Assembly (NCBI RefSeq): GCF_001428805.1
Contig: NZ_LMIS01000001.1
Coordinates: 2,674,452-2,738,451, forward strand
Direction of reading: 5' to 3'
DNA length: 64,000 nucleotides
Source of the DNA: Aeromicrobium sp. Root236
Lineage (GTDB): Bacteria > Actinomycetota > Actinomycetes > Propionibacteriales > Nocardioidaceae
In this document: positions 34,005 to 42,254 of the stretch, one piece after another
Position numbering within the stretch: the stretch's first letter is position 1
Layout of the letters: each line of letters opens with the position of its first letter
Translations under genes and position numbers: made by a program
The notes under the pieces: generated by a model
The model's input: the letters and a program-made list of their open reading frames with translations, nothing else
Told to the model about the DNA's origin: nothing
Databases searched by the model: none

Positions 34005-34050
34005 CTCTGAGAGCTTGCGAGCAGAGGACGCGTCTCGAAGGAGGCGCCTG
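34005..34050. terminator. Weak hairpins between yqeY and the PBP gene
   Basis: AGCTCT-G-AGAGCT and a GGCGCC dyad lie in the 58-bp gap between convergent genes. They are short and lack a T-run, so the terminator call is tentative. Confidence 0.35.
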
Positions 34051-34054
34051 ACGC

Positions 34055-36280
34055 TCAGCCGTTCGTCCCGTTGCCTGGACCGTCCGTGCCGTTGCCCGGC
34101 CCATCGGTCCCGTTGCCGCCACCGCCGCCACCACCGGTGGTGCCGGTGTTGCCGTCGTTCGACGGCTTCTTCTTGGCCTTCTTGGGCGCCGACGGCTTGG
34201 TCTTGGGCGGCGGGTCGAAGTTGACCGACGGCAGGAAGTCCTGGATGACGTGCATCGCCTTGGCCCACATCGGCCCGGCCAGCGAGCTGCCGCCGACGGT
34301 GTGGAAGTCGAGGAAGCTCCCGTTGATCGTCACGCCCGCCAGGGTGCGGGGGTTGCCGTTGCTCTTGACGCCGGCGAGCATCGCCATGGCGGCGAGCTTG
34401 GGCGTGTAGCCGGCGTACCAGACCGCCTGGTTGTCCTGGGCGGTTCCGGTCTTGGCCGCCGACGGGATCTTGAGGCCCGTGCCACCCAAGTCGTAGCCGA
34501 AGCCGCCCGGCTCCTGGACGCCGCGCAGGATGTCGTTGATCTGGGCGGCGTCGTCCTTGCTCATGACGCGCTCGCAGTTGGGGTGGAACTTGCGGATCGT
34601 CTTGCCGTTGGCGTCGATGATCGAGTCGACCGGAAGGGGAGCGCAGTACATGCCGCCGGAGGCCGGCACGGCGTACGCGGCGGCCATGTCGAGGGGGCTG
34701 ACGCTGGTGACGCCGAGGGTGAACGGTCCTACCTGGTCGTCATCGGGCACCTTGATGCCCATCGACTCCGCGGCGCGCACGACGTTGCAGAGCCCCGCCT
34801 TCTTCTCGAGCTGCGCGAAGTAGGTGTTCACCGACTCGCGGGTGCCCGTGTACATGTTCTTGGTGCCGCTCGTCGTCGAGTTCTTGACCGGCCACGGGGA
34901 AGTGCCGCCACCGTTGCAGGCGAAGTAGCTGCCGGCCGGAACCGTCATCTTGGCCGGCGACTTGAACGTCTGGCCGACGTCGATGCCCTGCTTGAGCGCC
35001 GCGGCGACGGTGAACATCTTGAACGTCGAGCCGGCGGGGAAGCCGCCGGAGTTGCCGAACCTCGTGGGCACGGTGAAGTTGATGAACGACTGGCCCTTCT
35101 TCTTGTTGCGCCCCATCGGCTTGGACTGGGCGAGTCCCTTGACCTTGCCGGTGCCCGGCTCGAGGAGCGCCATGGCGCCGAGCGCCTTGTCCTTGGCAGC
35201 GACGGTCGACGTGACGGCCTTGTTGATGGCCTTCTGCATGCGGACGTCGACGTTGGACTTGATCGTCAGACCGCCACGCTCGAGCGCGCGCTGCCGATCC
35301 GCGACGGTGGGGCCGAGCGCGGTCGACCTCAGCAGGTAGCTCTGGATGTAGGCGCAGGAGAACTCGGCGACGGTCGAGACGCAGCCATTGGGGAACTTGG
35401 TGACCTTGAGGCCCAGCGGGGCGGCCTGGTAGCGCTTGGCGTCGGCCTCGGAGATCTTGCCGAGCCGCGCCATGACGGCCAGCACGGTGTTGCGGCGGGC
35501 CAGCGCCTTCTCGGGGTAGACGCGGGGGTCGAACTGCACCGGGTTCTTGACGAGGCCGGCGAGCGTCGCTGCCTGGCGTACGTTGAGCTTCGCCGGGCTC
35601 ACGGAGAAGTAGTGGTAGGACGCCGCACTGATGCCGTACGCGCTGTCGCCGAAGTAGGCGAGGTTGAGGTAGCGCTCGAGGATCTCCTTCTTGGTGTGCG
35701 TCTCCTCGTACTGGATCGCGAGCTTGAGCTCACGGATCTTGCGGGCCGTGGACTTCTTGATCGCGGCCAGCTGCTGCTTCTTGGTCGTCGCCTGGGAGAC
35801 GAGGGTCAGCTTGACGAGCTGCTGCGTGATCGACGAGCCACCCTGCGTCTGCCCCTCCGACGCGTTGTTGACGAGCGCGCGGAGCGTGCCCTTGAGGTCG
35901 AGCGCCCCGTGCTCGTAGAAGCGGGCGTCCTCGATCGACAGGATCGCGTCCTGCATCAGCGGGGAGATCTTGGACAGCGGGATGTCCTGGCGGTTCTCCT
36001 CGTAGAAGTACGCGATGAGGTCGCCGTTGGCGGCCAGCAGGCGGGTCGTCTGGGCGCTCGGCTGGTCGTCGAGCTCCAGCGGGAGGTTGACGATGTCGTT
36101 GCTGAGGTTGTTGGCCGTCGAGGCGAACAGGGCCGTGCCGGGGATGAAGATCGCCGCGACGAGGATGCCGGCCACGGCCGACAGCAGCGCCATCGTGCCC
36201 ACGATCGACAGTGGTCCGTCGTGGCGCTTCTCGCGCTGTGCGGTCTGGCGCAGCGAGGCGCGGAGTTCTTCCCAAGACAT
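34055..36280 (-). CDS. Class A penicillin-binding protein (PonA2-like transglycosylase/transpeptidase)
   Basis: 741 aa. One N-terminal helix (IVGTMALLSAVAGILVAAIF), GT51 transglycosylase domain (SIEDARFYEHGALD, GGSSITQQLVK, YLNLAYFGDSAYG), then transpeptidase with SxxK in AGSTFKMF, SxN in RESVNTYF and KTG in AAKTGTAQD. It polymerises and cross-links peptidoglycan outside the membrane. Placement next to whiB4-like and ArsA genes parallels mycobacterial ponA2, but the C-terminus lacks a PASTA domain and ends in Lys/Pro then Gly-Asn-Gly-Thr-Asp-Gly-Pro repeats, probably disordered. Confidence 0.94.
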   Translation of the reverse strand: MSWEELRASLRQTAQREKRHDGPLSIVGTMALLSAVAGILVAAIFIPGTALFASTANNLSNDIVNLPLELDDQPSAQTTRLLAANGDLIAYFYEENRQDIPLSKISPLMQDAILSIEDARFYEHGALDLKGTLRALVNNASEGQTQGGSSITQQLVKLTLVSQATTKKQQLAAIKKSTARKIRELKLAIQYEETHTKKEILERYLNLAYFGDSAYGISAASYHYFSVSPAKLNVRQAATLAGLVKNPVQFDPRVYPEKALARRNTVLAVMARLGKISEADAKRYQAAPLGLKVTKFPNGCVSTVAEFSCAYIQSYLLRSTALGPTVADRQRALERGGLTIKSNVDVRMQKAINKAVTSTVAAKDKALGAMALLEPGTGKVKGLAQSKPMGRNKKKGQSFINFTVPTRFGNSGGFPAGSTFKMFTVAAALKQGIDVGQTFKSPAKMTVPAGSYFACNGGGTSPWPVKNSTTSGTKNMYTGTRESVNTYFAQLEKKAGLCNVVRAAESMGIKVPDDDQVGPFTLGVTSVSPLDMAAAYAVPASGGMYCAPLPVDSIIDANGKTIRKFHPNCERVMSKDDAAQINDILRGVQEPGGFGYDLGGTGLKIPSAAKTGTAQDNQAVWYAGYTPKLAAMAMLAGVKSNGNPRTLAGVTINGSFLDFHTVGGSSLAGPMWAKAMHVIQDFLPSVNFDPPPKTKPSAPKKAKKKPSNDGNTGTTGGGGGGGNGTDGPGNGTDGPGNGTNG

Positions 36281-36457
36281 GGGGTCAGGTTACGTGACGA
36301 TGCCGAGAAGCCCTCAGTGGCGACAACGTGTCTAGTCCATCAGGACTAGAGAAAGATGGTCACAATCGCTCTGACGGTTGTCCCGCCGAATTCTTAGATT
36401 GATCTCAACAACCAACTTCGATCCAACAAGGGATCGGTCTCGGGGAGGTTCTTGATC

Positions 36458-36715
36458 ATGTGGAATGAAAACTGGGCGGCTGAGGCCGCGTGTCGCGGGA
36501 AGTCCGACGCACTGTTCGTCAAGGGCGCTGAGCAGAACCGCGCCAAGCAGGTCTGTGGCACCTGCCACGTACGGGCGGAGTGCCTGGCCGAAGCGCTGGA
36601 CAACCGCATCGAGTGGGGTGTCTGGGGCGGTATGACCGAGCGCGAGCGCCGTGCGCTGCTGCGTCGCCGGCCCAACGTCACGGCCTGGCGCAGCATCCTC
36701 TCCGTCGCCGTCTAG
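36458..36715 (+). CDS. whiB: WhiB-family iron-sulfur regulator (WhiB4-like by position)
   Basis: 85 aa. Four cysteines at 12, 33, 36 and 42 (C-x20-C-x2-C-x5-C) bind a 4Fe-4S cluster; GVWGGMTERERRAL is the invariant beta-turn and the basic RRRP tail contacts DNA. Wbl proteins act with the sigma A subunit and respond to NO/oxygen. GGGAGG is nine bases before ATG 36458; an upstream TTG 36452 is less likely. Gene order PBP-whiB-ArsA pair equals Rv3682-Rv3679, supporting the WhiB4 link. Stop shares CTAG with the convergent ArsA gene. Confidence 0.92.
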   Translation: MWNENWAAEAACRGKSDALFVKGAEQNRAKQVCGTCHVRAECLAEALDNRIEWGVWGGMTERERRALLRRRPNVTAWRSILSVAV

Positions 36716-37932
36716 GGCGTCGGCTGGCTCTGTCCGGCCAGCAGCTGACCGATCTCGCGCAGTCCGTCGAGGTCGTGCACGTCTCCGGCGAGCGCCGCGA
36801 CCGATGCCGTGGGTACGCCCGGGTGCGCCGCACTGAAGCTGCGCTTGAGGCGCGACTCGCGTGCCGCGACCCGCATGCGTTCGGCGTGGATCGCCAGGAG
36901 GTCGGCGGTCATCCGGTCGGCCGCGTTGCCCGCCTCGAGCTTGCGGCCGGCTGACTCCGCGTCGGCCCCGGAGATGCCGTCGGCACCGTTCTCATGGACC
37001 CGGTTGACCACCAGCCCGGCCAGTGGCATCTGCTCACCGGCGAGCCGCTCGACGAAGTAGGACGCCTCGCGCATCGCCGCCGGCTCCGGCGCGGCGACCA
37101 CGACGAAGGCGGTCTCCCGCGCCTGCAGCAGCGCGTACGTGCTCTCGGCCCGCTGCCGGAACCCGCCGAAGAGCGTGTCGAACGCGGCGACGAACGTCTG
37201 CATGTCGGTGAGCACCTGCGCACCGAGCACCTTGTTGAGGGCGCTCGTGACGATGCCGAACCCGGCGCTCAGCAGGCGGGCCGGGCCCTTCGCGGGCGCC
37301 AGCAGCAGCTTGATGAACCGGCCGTCGAGCATCGAGGAGAGCCGGTCAGGTGCGTCGAGGAAGTCGAGCGCGGACCGCGACGGGGGAGTGTCGACGACGA
37401 TGAGGTCCCATCGCCGCTCCTCGTCGACCGCCTCGGCATGGAGCTGCCCCAGCTTTTCCATGGCCATGTACTCCTGCGTGCCCGCGAACGAGCTCGACAG
37501 GGCGACGTAGAACGGGTTGGCCAGGATCTGCTGCGCCTTCTCGGGCGTCGCGTGCGCCTCGACGACCTCGTCGAACGTGCGCTTCATGTCGAGCATCATC
37601 GCGTCGAGGGTGCCGCCGCCGGCGCCGACGTCCTTGACCGGGCGCGGGGTGTTGTCGAGCTCCGTCAGGCCCATCGCCTGGGCGAGGCGCCGGGCCGGGT
37701 CGATCGTCAGGACGCACACGTTGCGGCCCTGCTCGGCGGCGCGGAGCGCGAGGGCGGCAGCGGTCGTGGTCTTGCCGACGCCCCCGGATCCGCAGCACAC
37801 GATGATCTCGGTCGTACGGTCGGCGAGCAGCGCGTCGACGTCGAGCGACCCGGCGGGTGGTCCGCCCGGTGCGCCGCGCGGCGAGCTGCGATCCTTGCGC
37901 GCTGAAGGAGACGTACGGGGGCGGCCGGTCAT
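36712..37932 (-). CDS. ArsA/Get3-like ATPase, second subunit (Rv3680-like)
   Basis: 406 aa. After a basic, Pro/Ser-rich 25-residue start, the deviant Walker A is CCGSGGVGKTTTAAALAL; VVDTPPSRSALDFLD is switch-type motif, and VVNRVHENG lies in the C-terminal half. Belongs to the anion-transporting ATPase family, but no arsenic genes are near; the mycobacterial Rv3679-Rv3680 pair forms a complex linked to glycerol and nitric oxide responses. Starts by ATGA overlap with the first subunit. Confidence 0.9.
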   Translation of the reverse strand: MTGRPRTSPSARKDRSSPRGAPGGPPAGSLDVDALLADRTTEIIVCCGSGGVGKTTTAAALALRAAEQGRNVCVLTIDPARRLAQAMGLTELDNTPRPVKDVGAGGGTLDAMMLDMKRTFDEVVEAHATPEKAQQILANPFYVALSSSFAGTQEYMAMEKLGQLHAEAVDEERRWDLIVVDTPPSRSALDFLDAPDRLSSMLDGRFIKLLLAPAKGPARLLSAGFGIVTSALNKVLGAQVLTDMQTFVAAFDTLFGGFRQRAESTYALLQARETAFVVVAAPEPAAMREASYFVERLAGEQMPLAGLVVNRVHENGADGISGADAESAGRKLEAGNAADRMTADLLAIHAERMRVAARESRLKRSFSAAHPGVPTASVAALAGDVHDLDGLREIGQLLAGQSQPTP

Positions 37933-38888
37933 GCTGGGTCCTTCAGCTTCTCGGCCAGCTCGAACAGGGCGCCGAGGTCGATCCCGTCGGTCAGCGCGGG
38001 CAGCTCGACGAGGGGCTGGCCGCAGTCCTCGAGGATCGCGCGCTGCCCGTCCTGCAGCCGCTGGCGCTCGAGGTGAGCCTGGCCACCGGCGATCAGTGCG
38101 GGGGCGGCGGCCGGCTCGAGCGACGCCTTGGCGAGGGACTGCACGACCTTGCTCGTGGTCAGCTTGCCGTCCTCCAGCGCGGTGCGGGTGCCGGCCGACA
38201 GCAGCGGCGGGCGTACGAGGTTGAGGATGACCCGGCCGACGGGCAGCCGCTCGGACTGCAGCTCGGCGATGCCGTCGATCGTCTCCTGCACGGGCATCTC
38301 CTCCAGCACCGTGACGAGGTGCACGTGGGTGTCGCTCGAGCGCATCATCTGCATGATCGAGTCGGCCTGGCGGCGGATGGGGCCGACCTTGGCCAGGCCG
38401 GCGACCTCGGCGTTGACGTTGAGGAACCGGGTGATGCGTCCGGTCGGCGGGGCGTCCATGATCACGGCGTCGTACGCGAAGCCCTTGCCGTTGCGGCGCC
38501 GCGCCGCCTCGTACACCTTGCCCGTCAGCAGCACGTCGCGCACGCCCGGCGCGATCGTGGTGGCGAAGTCGATGATGCCGAACCGGTCGAGGGCCTTGCC
38601 GGCGCGGCCGAGCCGGTAGTACATGGCGAGGTACTCCAGCAGCGCCGACTCGGGGTCGATCGCCAGGGCGTACACCTCGCCGCCGCCGAGGCCGACCGCG
38701 ATCTTGCGCTCCTCGTAGGGCAGCGGAGGCACGTCGAAGAGCTGGGCGATGCCCTGCCGCCCCTCGACCTCGCAGAGCAGGACCCGCTTGCCCTCGCCGG
38801 CCAGCGACATCGCGAGCGCGGCGGCGACCGTCGTCTTGCCGGTGCCGCCCTTGCCGGTGACGACATGGAGCTGCGTCGAGAGGGCCAC
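37929..38888 (-). CDS. ArsA/Get3-like ATPase, first subunit (Rv3679-like)
   Basis: 319 aa. LHVVTGKGGTGKTTVAAAL is the deviant Walker A, CEVEGRQGIAQLFDVPPLPY follows, and VIMDAPPTGRITRFL is the DxPPT switch. With the downstream subunit it likely forms a heteromeric ATPase on the cytosolic side; membrane partner not visible. Start GTG 38888 is 55 bases from the divergent DUF4177 gene. The conserved pair identifies the mycobacteria-like block. Confidence 0.9.
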   Translation of the reverse strand: MALSTQLHVVTGKGGTGKTTVAAALAMSLAGEGKRVLLCEVEGRQGIAQLFDVPPLPYEERKIAVGLGGGEVYALAIDPESALLEYLAMYYRLGRAGKALDRFGIIDFATTIAPGVRDVLLTGKVYEAARRRNGKGFAYDAVIMDAPPTGRITRFLNVNAEVAGLAKVGPIRRQADSIMQMMRSSDTHVHLVTVLEEMPVQETIDGIAELQSERLPVGRVILNLVRPPLLSAGTRTALEDGKLTTSKVVQSLAKASLEPAAAPALIAGGQAHLERQRLQDGQRAILEDCGQPLVELPALTDGIDLGALFELAEKLKDPA

Positions 38889-38943
38889 GCGACGAGCCTA
38901 CTTCGCCCAGCCGGATGCGCAGGGTGACCGATACAGTCGTGCC

Positions 38944-39099
38944 ATGACGAAATGGGAGTACCTCACCGCCCCTGTCCTGGTGCACGCCACCAAGCAGATC
39001 CTCGACAACTTCGGCCAGGACGGCTGGGAGCTCGTGCAGATCGTGCCCGGCATGAACCCGGAGAACCTCGTCGCCTACTTCAAGCGGCCGATCGCATGA
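38944..39099 (+). CDS. DUF4177-family small protein
   Basis: 51 aa: MTKWEYLTAPVLVHATKQIL then GQDGWELVQIV, the W-E-Y and DGWELV pattern of DUF4177. In mycobacteria the equivalent is Rv3678A. Structure is a small beta-rich fold; function unknown. TACAGT at 38932-38937 lies six bases before the ATG with no Shine-Dalgarno, so the message is probably leaderless. Overlaps the RidA gene by 4 bp, the first of four tightly packed genes. Confidence 0.88.
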   Translation: MTKWEYLTAPVLVHATKQILDNFGQDGWELVQIVPGMNPENLVAYFKRPIA

Positions 39100-39554
39100 G
39101 CCGCGTGGACGACCGGCTCGCCGAGATCGGGCTGAGCGTGCCGCCGGTGCCGGCACCCGTCGCGGTCTACGTTCCCGCCGTGCGCACCGGATCGTACGTC
39201 TATACGTCCGGACAGTTGCCGCTCCTCGACGGCCAGCTCATCCTGACCGGCAAGGTCGGCGGCGAGGTGTCCGCCGAGGAGGCGTACGACTGCGCCCGCC
39301 AGTGCGCGCTCAATGCGATCGCCGCGGTCAAGTCGCAGGTCGATCTCGACGCCGTCGTTCGCGTCGTCAAGGCGACCGTGTTCGTCGCGAGCACGCCGGA
39401 CTTCACCGGGCAGCCGGGCGTCGCCAACGGGGCGAGTGAGCTGTTCGGCGCCGCCTTCGGTGACGCCGGCACCCACGCCCGCAGCGCGGTCGGCGTACCT
39501 GTCCTCCCGCTCGATGCGCCCGTCGAGGTCGAGCTCATCGTCGAGGTCGGCTGA
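39096..39554 (+). CDS. RidA-family (YjgF) protein
   Basis: 152 aa. Typical RidA elements: YVYTSGQLPLLDGQLI, the CARQCALNAIAAVKSQ helix and a C-terminal ARSAVGVPVLPLDAPVEVE, where Arg would bind the carboxylate of 2-aminoacrylate-like substrates. This is the longer actinobacterial subtype (Rv3678c-like). RidA enzymes hydrolyse reactive enamines/imines; activity here is by family inference. Coupled to the DUF4177 gene by ATGA. Confidence 0.9.
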   Translation: MSRVDDRLAEIGLSVPPVPAPVAVYVPAVRTGSYVYTSGQLPLLDGQLILTGKVGGEVSAEEAYDCARQCALNAIAAVKSQVDLDAVVRVVKATVFVASTPDFTGQPGVANGASELFGAAFGDAGTHARSAVGVPVLPLDAPVEVELIVEVG

Positions 39555-39558
39555 CCCC

Positions 39559-40377
39559 ATGCGCGTCCCCCTGCCCGAGAGGCTCCGCGAGCATGCGCAG
39601 GGCTACAACGGCACGGTGGTCGAGCCGCGTCACGCCTCGACGATCATCGTCGTGCGCGACGGGGCCGAGGGCATCGAGGCCTACCTCATGCGGCGCCAGA
39701 CCAGCATGGCGTTCGCCGCCGGCATGTACGTCTTCCCGGGCGGTGGCATGCACCCCAGCGACGTCACGGGTGACGTGCCGTGGGCCGGTCCGTCGCCCGC
39801 CGAATGGGCGCGCCGGCTCGAGTGCGACGAGTCGATGGCGCGCGGGCTCGTCGTCGCCGCCGTACGCGAGACGTTCGAGGAGACCGGTGTCCTGCTCGCC
39901 GGGCCCGACGACTCGACGGTGCTGTCCGACACGAGCAGCCTCGAGATGCAGGCTGCCCGCGCGACGCTGGAGGCCGGCGAGCTGACGTTCGCCGACTTCT
40001 TGATCAGCCACGGACTGGTGCTCCGTTCGGACCTGATCGGGGCGTGGGCGCACTGGATCACTCCGACGTTCGAGCCGCGGCGCTACGACACCAGGTTCTT
40101 CGTGGCGGCGTTGCCTGAGGGGCAGCGGGTCGGCGAGATGAGCCGCGAGGCCGATCACGCTGCGTGGGTGCCGTTGAGCCAGGTCCTGGCCAGCGTCGAG
40201 GCCGGCGAGGCGGCGATGATGCCGCCGACCGTTGTGGCCTGCCGCGAGGTCGCCCAGCACACCGCGGACACGATTCTGGCCGCGGCCGCCGAACGTACGA
40301 TCCGCACGATCGTGCCCCGGCTCGTCGAGATCGACGGCGACCTGTTCCTCGAGACCGACCTGGGAGACCTCACATGA
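39559..40377 (+). CDS. NUDIX hydrolase (NUDT19-like)
   Basis: 272 aa. ASTIIVVRDG opens the fold; FPGGGMHPSD and, after an insertion, AAVRETFEETGVLL form an expanded Nudix box (RExxEE glutamates present). The insertion between the two halves and the long C-terminal helical part resemble NUDT19/NUDT7-type CoA or acyl-CoA diphosphatases, but substrate is not proven. Follows RidA by four bases and overlaps the MBL gene by 4 bp. Confidence 0.85.
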   Translation: MRVPLPERLREHAQGYNGTVVEPRHASTIIVVRDGAEGIEAYLMRRQTSMAFAAGMYVFPGGGMHPSDVTGDVPWAGPSPAEWARRLECDESMARGLVVAAVRETFEETGVLLAGPDDSTVLSDTSSLEMQAARATLEAGELTFADFLISHGLVLRSDLIGAWAHWITPTFEPRRYDTRFFVAALPEGQRVGEMSREADHAAWVPLSQVLASVEAGEAAMMPPTVVACREVAQHTADTILAAAAERTIRTIVPRLVEIDGDLFLETDLGDLT

Positions 40378-41135
40378 GCGAGACCGTCACCGACCGTGCG
40401 GCGTACGTGCTGGCGGCCAACCCCGGCATCATGACGCTCGACGGCACCAACACCTGGATCCTGCGTGAGCCCGGGGCCTCGCAGTCCGTCGTGGTCGACC
40501 CCGGTCCCGTCGACGAGACACATCTCCGCGCGGTCCTCGACGCCGCCGGGTCCGTGGGACTCGTGCTGTTCACGCATCGCCACTTCGACCACACCGAGGC
40601 TCTCGGGCGGTTCGTCGAGCTGACGGGTGCGCCGGCGCGGTCGACCGATCCCGAGTTCACCCGCGGCGCCGAGCCCTTGGTCGACGGCGAGACGATCACG
40701 GTCGACGGCCTCGAGATCGAGGTCGTCGCGACACCGGGGCACACGACCGACTCGACCTGCTTCCGACTCGTCGCCGACGGCTCGTTGCTCAGCGGCGACA
40801 CGATCCTCGGCCGCGGGACGACCGTGATCGCGCACCCTGACGGCGTGCTCGGGCCCTACCTCGACTCGTTGGCGCACATCCGTGAGCTCATCGAGGAGGG
40901 GCTCGTCACGCGGATCCTGCCGGGTCACGGGCCGGTGATCGACGATCCTCGTGCGGTCGTCGACTACTACCTCGAACACCGTGCCGAGCGGCTCGACCAG
41001 GTGCGCGCCGCCGTCGACGCCGGTGCGACGACGGCCCGCGAGGTCGTCGAGGCGGTCTACAAGGACGTCGATCCCGTGCTCTGGGGCGCCGCCGAGCTCA
41101 GCGTCGCCGCCCAGCTCGACTACCTCAAATCCTGA
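40374..41135 (+). CDS. MBL-fold metallohydrolase (Rv3677c/LACTB2-like)
   Basis: 253 aa. MTLDGTNTWIL start is typical; metal ligands in THRHFDHTEA (HxHxDH), TPGHTTDS, SGDTILG and PGHGPVIDD. C-terminal winged-helix-like tail (REVVEAVYKDVDPVLWGAAE) as in LACTB2, a ribonuclease in animals; the bacterial substrate is unknown. Last of the DUF4177-ridA-nudix-MBL run. Immediately after its stop begins the left 65-bp palindrome of the inserted cassette. Confidence 0.9.
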   Translation: MSETVTDRAAYVLAANPGIMTLDGTNTWILREPGASQSVVVDPGPVDETHLRAVLDAAGSVGLVLFTHRHFDHTEALGRFVELTGAPARSTDPEFTRGAEPLVDGETITVDGLEIEVVATPGHTTDSTCFRLVADGSLLSGDTILGRGTTVIAHPDGVLGPYLDSLAHIRELIEEGLVTRILPGHGPVIDDPRAVVDYYLEHRAERLDQVRAAVDAGATTAREVVEAVYKDVDPVLWGAAELSVAAQLDYLKS

Positions 41136-41138
41136 CCC

Positions 41139-41203
41139 CCGAGATTTGGATTTCAGTGCACCACGCGGGGTGCATTCGTGGTGCACGAGAATCCAAATCT
41201 CGG
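41139..41203. repeat. Left 65-bp palindrome of the endonuclease-like cassette
   Basis: 27-base arms (41139-41165 and 41177-41203) begin and end CCGAGATTTGGA/TCCAAATCTCGG and contain GTGCACCACG/CGTGGTGCAC; 24 of 27 positions pair around an 11-base loop. It begins three bases after the MBL stop. A second copy of exactly the same length lies at 42178-42242. It could also act as a terminator. Confidence 0.85.
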
Positions 41204-41288
41204 TCCACAGGCCCTGGCGGGACGCGGCGCCGTCCACAGATCGCATGCCTTTGGAGCGTGCCGACGTGGGACTGGGCATCGTCGAAAG

Positions 41289-42254
41289 GTGCCGTCCCCT
41301 ACCCCGCTCCCGCCCGCTCTGGCGGGTCGCGTTTTCACCGTCCGTGAAGCTGCTGCGCACGGTCTTTCACGTCGCGTGCTCCAGGGCCGCCGGTTCATCA
41401 TGGTGCGCCCTGGCTACTACCAGTTCGCCGACACGGAGGTCTCATTCGATGCGGTGGTGAAGGCGGCTCTGAGCGGACTGCCCGACGATGCCGCCCTCAG
41501 CCACGTCAGCAATCTTCGATGGCGGGGCTTTGAGATACGACCGATGTATCCGCTGCACTTCGCCACTGCGCAACCAGTCAGGCGGTTCCGCGATGACCTC
41601 ATCCTGCATCGTTTTCAGGGCCAGCTCAGTTCCTCGTTCGTTCGGGGCGTGCCACTCCTCGGTCCAGAACGTACGTTTGTCGACTGCGGCACCCTGCTCT
41701 CGGTCACGGAGCTCGTGAGAGTAGGGGATTGGCTCGTTGCCCAGAAGCACACGGATCCGCTCGCTCTGAGGGCGTACGCGATGACGTCGCATCTTGACGG
41801 CGTGCAGAGGGCCCGCCGCGCCGCGGAACGCGTCCGCGAAGGAGTCGAGTCGCCGCGCGAGACCGACGTGCGGCTTGCCCTCGTAGAAAGTGGCCTTGCC
41901 GAGCCGGAGCTCAACATCAACATCTTCGATGAGCTCGGTCATTTCCTGGCGCGCGGCGACCTTGTCTACCGACGTTGGAAGGTGCTCGTCGAGTACGACG
42001 GCTGGCAACACGAGCGAGATGCGTGGCAGAGGCAGAGGGACCATCTCAGGCGAGAAGCGCTCGAAGCGGCAGGATGGCTCGTCATCGTCGTGACGAGTGC
42101 CGACATGCGCGCGCCCAAGTCAGTCGCTGCCAGGGTCGCTCGAGCGCTGACGTCACGCGGCTACCCGAACGGATCCGCCGAGATTTGGAGGACAGTGCAC
42201 CACGCGGAGCATCGCGCTGGTGCAACGCGATCCAAATCTCGGGGCGGGGGTTAG
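41289..42254 (+). CDS. AbiEi-like winged-helix / DUF559 (Vsr-type) endonuclease-like protein
   Basis: About 321 aa from GTG 41289 (the frame is open further upstream into the palindrome). The N-terminal ~70 residues resemble the AbiEi antitoxin-type wHTH (FTVREAAAHGLSRRVL, MVRPGYYQFAD). The C-terminal part has the DUF559/Vsr PD-(D/E)XK pattern: SPRETDVRLALVESGL, then RGDLVYRRWKVLVEYDGWQH (D and E-x-D) and EALEAAGWLVIVVT. GC is visibly lower than in flanking genes. It lies between two 65-bp palindromes, and its last ~25 codons are read from the right one. It splits the otherwise mycobacteria-like MBL-crp order. The protein family is common and multi-copy in actinobacteria; role (defence, mobility or regulation) unknown. 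Confidence 0.75.
   Translation: MPSPTPLPPALAGRVFTVREAAAHGLSRRVLQGRRFIMVRPGYYQFADTEVSFDAVVKAALSGLPDDAALSHVSNLRWRGFEIRPMYPLHFATAQPVRRFRDDLILHRFQGQLSSSFVRGVPLLGPERTFVDCGTLLSVTELVRVGDWLVAQKHTDPLALRAYAMTSHLDGVQRARRAAERVREGVESPRETDVRLALVESGLAEPELNINIFDELGHFLARGDLVYRRWKVLVEYDGWQHERDAWQRQRDHLRREALEAAGWLVIVVTSADMRAPKSVAARVARALTSRGYPNGSAEIWRTVHHAEHRAGATRSKSRGGG
42178..42242. repeat. Right 65-bp palindrome of the endonuclease-like cassette
   Basis: Same length and ends as the left copy (CCGAGATTTGGA ... TCCAAATCTCGG), shared CAGTGCACCACGCGG, divergent middle. Arms pair less well inside (TGCACCA/TGGTGCA retained). It forms the 3' coding end of the DUF559 gene and stops eight bases before the crp stop codon. 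Confidence 0.85.

Noticed and set aside
34250..36349. A 699-codon frame antisense to the class A PBP
   Set aside because: Arg/Gly/Asp-rich shadow with no motifs, while the PBP reads through SxxK, SxN and KTG.
36712..38888. Arsenic resistance operon
   Set aside because: The ArsA-like pair lacks arsB, arsC or arsR neighbours, and the order matches the mycobacterial Rv3679-Rv3680 locus instead.
42251..42254. Truncation of crp by the inserted cassette
   Set aside because: The Crp protein has its complete HTH and a normal C-terminus; only the stop codons overlap.
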